This document shows positions 1 to 6,779 of a stretch of DNA of 27,084 nucleotides, in pieces. The stretch's first letter is position 1. Each line of letters starts with the position of its first letter. The notes under the pieces are model-generated. The model was not told where the DNA came from, did no database searches, and was given only the letters and a program-made list of their open reading frames with translations. The position numbers were made by a program, and so were the translations under genes. Origin of the DNA: Acetatifactor sp. (GTDB lineage Bacteria > Bacillota > Clostridia > Lachnospirales > Lachnospiraceae). The stretch is taken from assembly GCA_016303085.1 (NCBI GenBank), contig JAEDMI010000009.1, forward strand, positions 1 to 27,084, given 5' to 3'.

Positions 1-537
1 GGTGATGTTTAGTGCAAGACTTATGGGAATATAGATACAGCCGCCGATGACCAGGGCCAGTATCGCGGCAGTCAGCAGACGATAGTCACGGGTATTCAAA
101 AAGGAGGATGCAAAATACTGTCCGGGCAGCAGACATACTGTATCCACAACTACCTGAACAACGGAGAGTGTCAGAGTTTTAAACAGATTCTCCCTGCGAA
201 AACCGAAAAAAACGTTGGTATAATGGAATGAATTGCCACAGACGATGTTCAGGCAGAGGTAGGCGATTCCGAATCTGAGAAAGCCGGACAAAATCTGGGA
301 AATCAACGTCCCCGCCTGATAAATCCGAAAAGACATATTGTTATAACCGGTGCCTGTCAGCATGGATGTCATGGCAGACATGATATAGGGAAACGCGAAG
401 AAAAGCAGGACAACGGCGTTTATCAGGCTAAAGAGAAAAGAACCCAAAATCAGGGTGCCGTACTTTCCCGCCAGATTATCTTTTGCCCTGTTTTTCAATT
501 CATAGCGCTTCATGTATTGTTTCATATAGGTAATCAT
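1..537 (-). CDS. DUF975 family membrane protein, partial (C-terminus outside window)
   Basis: Translating the reverse strand from an ATG at 537 gives 179 open codons running off the left edge without a stop. The N-terminus carries a short charged segment (ELKNRAKDNLAGKYGTLIL) typical of DUF975 proteins. Hydrophobic stretches follow at about residues 28-55, 75-100 and 120-175, consistent with a multi-pass membrane protein. The family's function is unknown. The start is not certain: an AGAAAGG motif sits only 1 base before this ATG, and about 11-12 bases before the next in-frame ATG at 525, which may be the real start. The gene lies 38 bases downstream of the SprA-related gene on the same strand and is probably co-transcribed with it and the DUF4190 gene. 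Family assignment is by motif recognition, without a search. Confidence 0.75.
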   Translation of the reverse strand, partial: MITYMKQYMKRYELKNRAKDNLAGKYGTLILGSFLFSLINAVVLLFFAFPYIMSAMTSMLTGTGYNNMSFRIYQAGTLISQILSGFLRFGIAYLCLNIVCGNSFHYTNVFFGFRRENLFKTLTLSVVQVVVDTVCLLPGQYFASSFLNTRDYRLLTAAILALVIGGCIYIPISLALNIT

Positions 538-575
538 GCCTTTCTGATAGTTGTAACTATATTTTCCGGTAAAAC

Positions 576-1088
576 TTAAAGTCTGTAGTCGGTATTCATG
601 CCGCTGTATTTTGAACGGTCAGCCAGCTTTAAATCTTTTTGATAGGGATTGTCTTCATTATAGTATTTAATCTGTGTATGAGTGGTGCCGCCGGATACAT
701 AGGTGCGTCCGCATTCCGGACATACCGAAGTATGGATGGAGACGGAAGCAGATACTACCTTACCGTTGCCGGTGGCAGCTTTTTTATAAGCGTTGGAGAC
801 GTGCTCCTGCTCATGGGCGCGAACTGTTGCAGCGGCACTTTCGGGGGAGATATGCGCCGCGCTTTTAAAGGATACCATTTCATCGGAACCATCCTGGTAT
901 TTACGTTTTTTGCAGGTCTCGCATTCCTCTGTAGGCTTCTTGATGCCCATGCGCTCTTTTCCCTGCTCCTCTTTCAGAGCTGCCGTAACCGGATTCCTCT
1001 CGGGCTGTTCCGAATTGCCGACGGGATAGTTGCCGCTGTACGGATTGTTATTGTACATTCCTATGTTATTGACAGAAAAATTCGACAT
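576..1088 (-). CDS. SprA-related putative metalloprotein with HEXXH motif
   Basis: This is a 170-residue protein with no signal peptide or membrane segment. The N-terminal ~30 residues are Asn/Tyr/Gly-rich and look disordered. The conserved core starts around residue 55 with CETCKKRKYQDGSDE (Cys56, Cys59), followed by FKSAAHISPE and the motif HEQEH at 92-96. That motif fits HEXXH of zinc metallopeptidases. A second cysteine pair, CPEC, lies at 123-126. The pattern matches the SprA-related family, whose members are predicted metalloproteins of unknown substrate. The start is supported by AAAGGAG six bases upstream. It lies between the DUF4190 and DUF975 genes in what looks like one minus-strand operon. 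Metal binding and protease activity are inferred from motif alone; the cysteine pairs could form a separate structural zinc site. Confidence 0.75.
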   Translation of the reverse strand: MSNFSVNNIGMYNNNPYSGNYPVGNSEQPERNPVTAALKEEQGKERMGIKKPTEECETCKKRKYQDGSDEMVSFKSAAHISPESAAATVRAHEQEHVSNAYKKAATGNGKVVSASVSIHTSVCPECGRTYVSGGTTHTQIKYYNEDNPYQKDLKLADRSKYSGMNTDYRL

Positions 1089-1103
1089 GGTATTCTCCTT
1101 TCT

Positions 1104-1604
1104 CTACAAACCGGTTCCGTAGTATAGCTGTATAAATTCTTCAAAATCCATTCCGAAAAGCATCTGGTAAAGCTGGTTCATCTGATTGACATAAGCGGGG
1201 TCCTGCAGCATGACGGGAAGCTGTACAAACAGAGTATATACAATCATGACAATGCCGTAGACACAGCCGAATACAGACGTGTAAAGTCCGAAACGCGAGT
1301 TGCTGTTCATAGGTTTCCCCTTGCGGTAACTGAGCATGGCAAACAGAATTCCAAGAGAGCCCAGGGGAATTGAAATCCCGCAGCAGCCCAGGGTCAGGGA
1401 CAGGAGACCGAGAACCAGAGAAGCAATGGAAAATGCCTGATCGTAGGGTTTATGGGTAGGCTGATTGTAATAGCTGCTGTTGGAGGCATTGCTGTTCCAA
1501 CGATCCCAGCCTTTCTTTTTCTGCTCTTCCTGCCATTTGTCCCAGTTCTCACGGGGGTTTTCCCAACCATCCCGCTGATTATCCTGCTGATCCAGATTTC
1601 CCAT
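1104..1604 (-). CDS. DUF4190 domain membrane protein with Trp-rich N-terminus
   Basis: This 166-residue protein has a hydrophilic N-terminus (1-55) with repeated Trp-containing units (GWENPRENWDKW, then KGWDRWN). Two hydrophobic segments follow at about 58-92 and 107-133, joined by a short basic loop (SYRKGKPMNSNSRFG). This is the usual DUF4190 layout: an Ala/Ser/Leu/Gly-rich first helix pair ('SIASLVLGLLSL') and a second helix. The function of the family is not known; the protein probably sits in the cytoplasmic membrane. AAGGAG eight bases before the ATG fixes the start. It is the first gene of the minus-strand block, with a good promoter at 1642-1670, and is separated from the SprA-related gene by 15 bases, which suggests an operon. 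Confidence 0.78.
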   Translation of the reverse strand: MGNLDQQDNQRDGWENPRENWDKWQEEQKKKGWDRWNSNASNSSYYNQPTHKPYDQAFSIASLVLGLLSLTLGCCGISIPLGSLGILFAMLSYRKGKPMNSNSRFGLYTSVFGCVYGIVMIVYTLFVQLPVMLQDPAYVNQMNQLYQMLFGMDFEEFIQLYYGTGL

Positions 1605-1641
1605 TCCAAATGCTCCTTGCTGTAGTTTACTGCCTACATAT

Positions 1642-1670
1642 AGTGTACCACCGTTTATTGCTGTTTACAA
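1642..1670 (-). promoter_or_regulatory. Promoter for the DUF4190/SprA-related/DUF975 operon
   Basis: Read on the minus strand, TTGTAA (1665-1670) and TACACT (1642-1647) are separated by 17 bases. A TG dinucleotide one base before the -10 box makes it an extended -10. It lies about 40 bases upstream of the DUF4190 start. This is a pattern match only. Confidence 0.55.
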
Positions 1671-1706
1671 ACTAAATATTGGACAAAATGCGCGAATGAT
1701 ACTTTG

Positions 1707-1735
1707 TTGCAGTTCTCTCAAATTTTCAGTATAAT
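1707..1735 (+). promoter_or_regulatory. Promoter for tex
   Basis: TTGCAG (1707-1712) and a perfect TATAAT (1730-1735) are separated by 17 bases, leaving a leader of roughly 50 bases before tex. It is divergent from the promoter at 1642-1670; the two do not overlap. Confidence 0.6.
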
Positions 1736-1794
1736 GGAGTCAGATGTGAGTCTGCCCAAAGCGGATAATCAAAGCGGGCAATGAAACGAAAGGT

Positions 1795-4245
1795 ATGGAG
1801 TGGATTATGGACATTATACTCAAAATCAAAGAAGAACTAAAGGTAGAAAAATGGCAGGTTGAAGCTGCAGTCAAGCTGATTGACGAGGGGAATACCATTC
1901 CCTTTATCTCCCGTTACAGAAAGGAAGTGACAGGTTCCCTGAATGATGAGCAGCTGCGGAATCTTCATGAGCGCCTTGTTTATCTCCGTAATCTGGAGGA
2001 GAAGAAGGAACAGGTTCTGGGAAGTATTGAGGAGCAGGGAAAACTGACGGAAGAATTGAAGGAAAAGATACTCGCAGCGGAGACTCTTGTGGTAGTGGAG
2101 GATTTGTATCGTCCGTACCGACCTAAGAGAAAGACAAGAGCCAGCGTGGCCAAGGAAAAAGGGCTGGAGGGCCTGGCAGAGTATATTATGGCTCAAAACG
2201 CAACTACTCCCGTATTGGAGGAAGCTGCAAAGTATGTCACCGGAGCAGATGTGGAGGAGGACAAGCGTGTTAAGACTCCGGAGGAAGCACTGCAGGGAGC
2301 AAAGGATATCATCGCAGAGAACATTTCGGACAGCGCAGATTACAGGAGCTATATTCGTGAATTGACTGTAGAGGAAGGTGTTGTCACAGGTACGGCAAAG
2401 GATGAAAAAGTACAGAGTGTCTATGAGATGTACTATAATTTTGAAGAACCGGTGAAAAAAATTGCGGGACACAGAGTGCTTGCGCTGAACCGGGGTGAGG
2501 CGGAAAAGGTACTGACCGTAAAGGTCAATGCACCGGAAGAACGTATTTTACAGTTCCTGGCAAAGAAAACCATTACCTCGGACAATGAATATACCTCTCC
2601 TGTGCTGCGGGAGGTGATTGAGGACAGCTATGAACGTTTGATAGCACCTGCTATTGAAAGAGAAATCAGGAATGACCTGACAGAGAAAGCGGAGGACGGT
2701 GCAATCACCGTTTTCGGCAAGAATCTGGAGCAGCTTTTGTTGCAGCCTCCCATTGCCGGCAAGGTGGTTTTGGGCTGGGATCCTGCCTTTCGTACCGGCT
2801 GCAAGCTGGCGGTGGTGGATCCTACCGGAAAGGTATTGGACACTAAGGTCATCTATCCTACGGCTCCCCAGAATAAGGTGGAGGAAGCCAAAGCTGAGTT
2901 GAAGAAACTTATCAAAAAATATAATGTTGATTTAATATCTGTCGGAAACGGCACCGCGTCCCGAGAGTCGGAGCAGGTAATCGTGGAACTTTTGAAGGAA
3001 CTTGACAGACCTGTGCAGTATGTGATTGTCAATGAAGCCGGAGCCAGCGTATATTCTGCCAGCAAGCTTGCCACAGAGGAGTTCCCCAATTTTGATGTAG
3101 GTCAGAGAAGCGCGGCATCCATTGCAAGGCGGCTGCAGGATCCTCTGGCAGAGCTGGTAAAGATTGATCCCCAGTCCATCGGTGTGGGACAGTATCAACA
3201 TGACATGAACCAGAAAAAGCTGGGTGAAGCCTTGAACGGAGTTGTGGAGGACAGTGTAAACAAGGTGGGCGTGGATCTGAATACTGCTTCCGTGTCTCTT
3301 CTGGAGTATGTTTCCGGCATCAATAAGACCATTGCAAAGAATATTGTGGATTACCGTGAGACAAACGGTCGCTTTACCAACAGGAAGCAGCTTTTGAAGG
3401 TGGCAAAGCTCGGCCCCAAGGCTTATGAACAGTGTGCCGGTTTTATGCGGATTTCGGACGGGGATAATCCTTTGGATGCAACAAGCGTCCATCCCGAGTC
3501 CTATGAGGCGGCTATGAAGTTGCTGGATAAGCTGGGCATGACCATGGAGGATGTGAGGGCGGCTCAGAAAAAGGCGGCTGCGGATAAGGCTGCAGGGAAA
3601 AGGACAGCTGTGACGGCAGGAAAAGTGACAGGTCAAACGGCATCCGTGTCGGGTACACAAAAGAAGCAGAAAGCAGTGCAGGTACGCAATACCAACACTG
3701 CCATGGGCAAGGCACTTGCCGCGGCAATAGGCGGAGTGGTGCTGGAAGGTGACAGTAATGCCGGAAGGGGAAAGAGCGATTTGGTTAACAAAAAGGGCAT
3801 TACAGACACAGCCGATATAAATATTGCTACAGAAACTGCTGTCTCCGGTCTGGAAAAAAGAATTAAAGATAAGAAGCTTCTTGCGGAAGAGCTGGGTATC
3901 GGTGAGATAACACTCAGTGATATCCTGAAGGAACTGGAGAAGCCCGCAAGAGACCCCAGAGATGATATGCCAAAACCTATTCTGCGCAGTGATGTATTGG
4001 ATATGAAGGATCTGAAGCCCGGTATGATATTGAAGGGAACGGTGCGAAATGTCATCGACTTCGGTGTGTTTGTGGACATCGGTGTACATCAGGACGGTCT
4101 GGTGCACATTTCCCAGATTACGGACCGCTATATCAAGCATCCCCTGGAAGCGGTCAGCGTGGGCGATATTGTGGAGGTACAGGTGCTGTCTGTAGACGTT
4201 GCAAAAAAGCGGATTTCTCTGACTATGAAGCTGAACCGACAGTAA
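1795..4245 (+). CDS. tex: Tex family RNA-binding transcription accessory protein
   Basis: The 816-residue product shows the full Tex layout. It has the N-terminal helical Tex region with IPFISRYRKEVTGSL, a YqgF/RNase H-like domain from about residue 325 (GWDPAFRTGCKLAVVDPTG), helix-hairpin-helix motifs at about 497-565, and a C-terminal S1 domain at about 740-812 (LKPGMILKGTVRNVIDFGV). Tex binds nucleic acid and RNA polymerase and is a cytoplasmic transcription accessory factor. It is longer than typical Firmicutes Tex (about 720 residues) because of an Ala/Lys/Thr/Gln-rich linker at about 590-685, between the HhH domain and the conserved LAEELGIG segment. The start may be the ATG at 1807: AAAGG (1788-1792) is only 2 bases from 1795, and homologues usually begin MDII. 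Confidence 0.96.
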   Translation: MEWIMDIILKIKEELKVEKWQVEAAVKLIDEGNTIPFISRYRKEVTGSLNDEQLRNLHERLVYLRNLEEKKEQVLGSIEEQGKLTEELKEKILAAETLVVVEDLYRPYRPKRKTRASVAKEKGLEGLAEYIMAQNATTPVLEEAAKYVTGADVEEDKRVKTPEEALQGAKDIIAENISDSADYRSYIRELTVEEGVVTGTAKDEKVQSVYEMYYNFEEPVKKIAGHRVLALNRGEAEKVLTVKVNAPEERILQFLAKKTITSDNEYTSPVLREVIEDSYERLIAPAIEREIRNDLTEKAEDGAITVFGKNLEQLLLQPPIAGKVVLGWDPAFRTGCKLAVVDPTGKVLDTKVIYPTAPQNKVEEAKAELKKLIKKYNVDLISVGNGTASRESEQVIVELLKELDRPVQYVIVNEAGASVYSASKLATEEFPNFDVGQRSAASIARRLQDPLAELVKIDPQSIGVGQYQHDMNQKKLGEALNGVVEDSVNKVGVDLNTASVSLLEYVSGINKTIAKNIVDYRETNGRFTNRKQLLKVAKLGPKAYEQCAGFMRISDGDNPLDATSVHPESYEAAMKLLDKLGMTMEDVRAAQKKAAADKAAGKRTAVTAGKVTGQTASVSGTQKKQKAVQVRNTNTAMGKALAAAIGGVVLEGDSNAGRGKSDLVNKKGITDTADINIATETAVSGLEKRIKDKKLLAEELGIGEITLSDILKELEKPARDPRDDMPKPILRSDVLDMKDLKPGMILKGTVRNVIDFGVFVDIGVHQDGLVHISQITDRYIKHPLEAVSVGDIVEVQVLSVDVAKKRISLTMKLNRQ

Positions 4246-4291
4246 AGCAGTGGGAAATTCTAAAAGCTTTATAAATTGAAAGATATTCATA

Positions 4292-4320
4292 TTGACATAC
4301 AGAAGACAAAGTGATAAAGT
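4292..4320 (+). promoter_or_regulatory. Near-consensus promoter for the marR-exporter operon
   Basis: TTGACA (4292-4297) lies 17 bases before TAAAGT (4315-4320), with TG at 4312-4313 forming an extended -10 element. The last two bases of the -10 box are the first two of the first palindromic operator, so repressor binding should block polymerase. The leader to the marR start is about 120 bases. Confidence 0.65.
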
Positions 4321-4353
4321 TAGCGTGCTAACAATAAAAGTTAGTGCGCTAAC
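4319..4353 (+). promoter_or_regulatory. Two tandem palindromic operators, probably for the adjacent MarR protein
   Basis: Two 14-bp dyads with the same outer arms are present: GTTAGCGTGCTAAC (4319-4332) and GTTAGTGCGCTAAC (4340-4353). Their centres are 21 bp apart, two helical turns, so both would face the same side of DNA. The first overlaps the -10 box and predicted start of transcription. MarR dimers typically bind such dyads in their own promoters, so autorepression is the simple reading. The second dyad is also flanked by AAAA and TTTTTT, so it could act in RNA as a weak terminator hairpin for tex. Confidence 0.7.
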
Positions 4354-4449
4354 TTTTTTGTCGGTATATACATATATAACATATAGTAAAGGGAGCTTTA
4401 CGGAATTCTCCCGGATTCGGGCTGCACAGGCAGCGGAATGAGAGGAAGT

Positions 4450-4917
4450 ATGGAGGAAAAAGAAAGAAGAATATCCTTTACTCTGCGAATGATTCACAAT
4501 CAGATTAGAACAGTTATATGGAAGACCGGTCCCAAGTCTGATATAGCCCCTCAGTCGCAGCTTCAGGGTGGTATTCTCGGTTATCTGTATCATCATGGGG
4601 AACAGCCTGTCTATCAGCGTGACATTGAGAAGGAATTTCGTATTTCCAGGGCTACCGCAACCAATACATTACAGGTAATGGAAAAGAATGGATTGATTGT
4701 GAGGAAAAATGAGGACAGGGATGCAAGGCTGAAACGTATCTTTATGACCGAGGAAGCTACTAAAAATCATGCGTTGGTGGAATCTCACATGAAGATGCTG
4801 GATGAGCGGATGCTTATGGGGTTAACGGACAAAGAGGTGTCTGAACTGAACCGATATCTCGGAGTCATTATGAAAAATCTGAATCAGCTATGTGAAAAAT
4901 GTAACATTCGGGAGTAG
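4450..4917 (+). CDS. MarR family transcriptional regulator
   Basis: The product is about 155 residues with the MarR layout. It has N-terminal dimerisation helices, a winged helix-turn-helix (YQRDIEKEFRISRATATNTLQVMEKNGLIVRKNEDRDARLKRIFMTEE), and C-terminal helices ending in a Cys pair (CEKC). The DRDARLKR segment is the characteristic wing. It most likely represses its own operon through the two dyads at 4319-4353 and is released by an exporter substrate or stress signal; the ligand cannot be read from sequence. I prefer the ATG at 4450 (AGAGGA just upstream, short spacing) over the in-frame ATG at 4438, which has no clear ribosome binding site. The exporter pair follows 111 bases downstream on the same strand, the classic MarR-exporter arrangement. 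Confidence 0.9.
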   Translation: MEEKERRISFTLRMIHNQIRTVIWKTGPKSDIAPQSQLQGGILGYLYHHGEQPVYQRDIEKEFRISRATATNTLQVMEKNGLIVRKNEDRDARLKRIFMTEEATKNHALVESHMKMLDERMLMGLTDKEVSELNRYLGVIMKNLNQLCEKCNIRE

Positions 4918-4950
4918 GATGACAATACCTGATAAAAAAGGAAAAAAGAC

Positions 4951-5007
4951 ATGTATATGCAGAGCATAAAACTGCATATGAGGATGAAGAAGACTAATGC
5001 AGAATAA
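4951..5007 (+). CDS. Possible 18-codon leader peptide upstream of the ABC exporter
   Basis: A short frame encodes MYMQSIKLHMRMKKTNAE and stops 21 bases before the first exporter gene. It has AAGGA at 4938-4942 with an 8-base gap to the ATG, which is ideal spacing. An 8-bp inverted repeat (ATATGCAG at 4955-4962, CTGCATAT at 4972-4979, 9-base loop) lies inside it, so a ribosome on the frame would open the hairpin. By analogy with BmrB, the leader of the B. subtilis bmrCD exporter, this could be an attenuation or induction element. Translation and function are inferred; coding length alone proves nothing. Confidence 0.35.
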   Translation: MYMQSIKLHMRMKKTNAE

Positions 5008-5028
5008 ATAAAGAAAGGAAGTGCAGCT

Positions 5029-6777
5029 ATGCTGAAAACACTCGGAGCCCAGATAAAGGAATATAAAAAGGCTTCTATTGCAACACCGTTTTTCATGATA
5101 GGCGAGGTTATCATGGAAACAATTATTCCGTTGCTCATGGCATCCATCATTGATGATGGTGTGAACAAGGGAAACCTGAATCACATTTACCTCATTGGAG
5201 CACTGATGGTAGTGACGGCGTTCCTGAGTCTTGCCCTGGGTATCGGAGGGGGCGTGTTCGGGGCAAAGGCATCTACAGGTTTTGCCAGAAATCTGAGGAA
5301 AGCCATGTACGAGAACATACAGACTTTCAGCTTCTCCAACATCGACAAATTCAGTACCTCGGGTCTTGTGACCAGACTGACGACAGATGTGACCAATATT
5401 CAGAATGCTTACCAGATGATTTTGAGAATGGCAATGAGAGCGCCGTTCAGTTTGATTTTTGCCATGATTATGTCCTTTGTCATCAGCCCCAGACTGGCAA
5501 GCATTTACCTGATTGCCGTTTTGATTCTGGGATGCGTTATGGCACTTATCGTGACGAAAGCCATGAAGCACTTTACCCAGGCCTTTCCCAAGTATGATGA
5601 TTTGAATGAGAGCGTACAGGAGAATGTGTCCGCCATTCGCGTGGTAAAGGCATATGTCCGCGAGGATTACGAGAATGAGAAATTCAAGAGAGCCAGCGGA
5701 AATATCTATAAGATATTCTGTAAGGCGGAGGGAATCGTGGCGTGGAACAGTCCGGTGATGAACTTTACGGTATATGCCTGTATTGTTTTAATCAGCTGGA
5801 TAGGAGCGCATATGATTGTACAGAATCAGTTGTCAACGGGACAGCTGATGAGCCTTCTGACATACTGCATGAATATTCTGATGAACCTGATGATGCTGTC
5901 TATGATTTTTGTCATGCTGACCATGTCTGCGGCAAGTGCAAGGCGTGTCTGTGAGGTAATTGAAGAAAAGCCGGATTTGACCAATCCCGAGGAGCCTGTC
6001 TATGAGGTGGCTGACGGAAGCATCCGTTTCGAGAATGTATCCTTCAGCTACAAGAAGGATGCGAACACACCTGTGTTGAAAAATATCAATCTTGACATTA
6101 AGTCAGGAGAGACTATCGGTATTATCGGCGGAACCGGAAGCGCCAAATCCAGTCTGGTAAATCTTATCAGCAGACTTTATGATGTGACGGAAGGGCGGTT
6201 GTCGGTAGGCGGTGTGGATGTGCGGCAATATGATATGGAAGCCCTGAGAAATCAGGTTGCGGTTGTGCTCCAGAACAATGTACTTTTCTCGGGAACGATT
6301 CTGGAGAATCTGCGCTGGGGCGATAAGGAGGCAACAGAGGAGGAGTGCAGGCGTGCCTGTGAACTGGCTTGCGCCGACGAGTTTATTCAGAAAATGCCGG
6401 AGGGCTATAATACCTTTATTGAGCAGGGCGGAACCAACGTGTCAGGCGGTCAGAAGCAGAGGCTGTGTATTGCCAGAGCTTTGTTGAAGAAGCCAAAGAT
6501 ATTGATTCTGGATGATTCCACCAGCGCAGTGGACACTGCTACCGACGCAAAAATCAGAAAGGCCTTTGCGGAGGAGATTCCCGGAACCACAAAGCTGATT
6601 ATTGCTCAGCGTGTGTCCAGCGTGGAGCATGCGGACAGAATTATTGTGATGAACGAGGGACAGGTTGACGGTTTCGGCACTCACGAGGAGTTGCTTGTAA
6701 ACAATGAAATTTACCGTGATGTCTATGAGTCCCAGACCGGCGGAAGCGGTGACTTTGATGAGAAAGGAGGTATGTAA
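5029..6777 (+). CDS. ABC exporter, TMD-NBD half-transporter with degenerate ATPase site
   Basis: This 582-residue protein is a half-transporter: six predicted membrane helices in about residues 15-300 and an ATP-binding domain in the C-terminal half. Walker A is GGTGSAKS (367-374), with Ala372 where Gly is usual. The signature is VSGGQ (471-475). Walker B is ILILD (491-495), followed by Asp496 in place of the catalytic Glu. The Asp marks this as the subunit that supplies the non-catalytic site of a heterodimeric exporter of the BmrCD, LmrCD or TM287/288 type. The partner is the next gene, two bases downstream. Substrate is unknown; drugs or lipid-like compounds are typical. The start is supported by AAGGAAG seven bases upstream. 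Expression is probably controlled by the upstream MarR protein. Confidence 0.93.
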   Translation: MLKTLGAQIKEYKKASIATPFFMIGEVIMETIIPLLMASIIDDGVNKGNLNHIYLIGALMVVTAFLSLALGIGGGVFGAKASTGFARNLRKAMYENIQTFSFSNIDKFSTSGLVTRLTTDVTNIQNAYQMILRMAMRAPFSLIFAMIMSFVISPRLASIYLIAVLILGCVMALIVTKAMKHFTQAFPKYDDLNESVQENVSAIRVVKAYVREDYENEKFKRASGNIYKIFCKAEGIVAWNSPVMNFTVYACIVLISWIGAHMIVQNQLSTGQLMSLLTYCMNILMNLMMLSMIFVMLTMSAASARRVCEVIEEKPDLTNPEEPVYEVADGSIRFENVSFSYKKDANTPVLKNINLDIKSGETIGIIGGTGSAKSSLVNLISRLYDVTEGRLSVGGVDVRQYDMEALRNQVAVVLQNNVLFSGTILENLRWGDKEATEEECRRACELACADEFIQKMPEGYNTFIEQGGTNVSGGQKQRLCIARALLKKPKILILDDSTSAVDTATDAKIRKAFAEEIPGTTKLIIAQRVSSVEHADRIIVMNEGQVDGFGTHEELLVNNEIYRDVYESQTGGSGDFDEKGGM

Positions 6778-6779
6778 CC

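Noticed and set aside
639..1127. 162-codon plus-strand frame opposite the SprA-related gene
   Set aside because: The minus-strand frame has a family-level motif match and a ribosome binding site; the plus frame has neither.
2932..4596. Long 554-codon open frame on the minus strand opposite tex
   Set aside because: It lies antisense to a clearly conserved gene, spans the marR promoter region, has Cys/His-rich composition typical of antisense reading, and has no ribosome binding site or recognisable domain.
6121..6160. Walker A Gly-to-Ala change in the first exporter subunit as a sequencing error or broken gene
   Set aside because: The rest of the gene is intact and its partner shows complementary motif changes, so a heterodimeric exporter explains it better.
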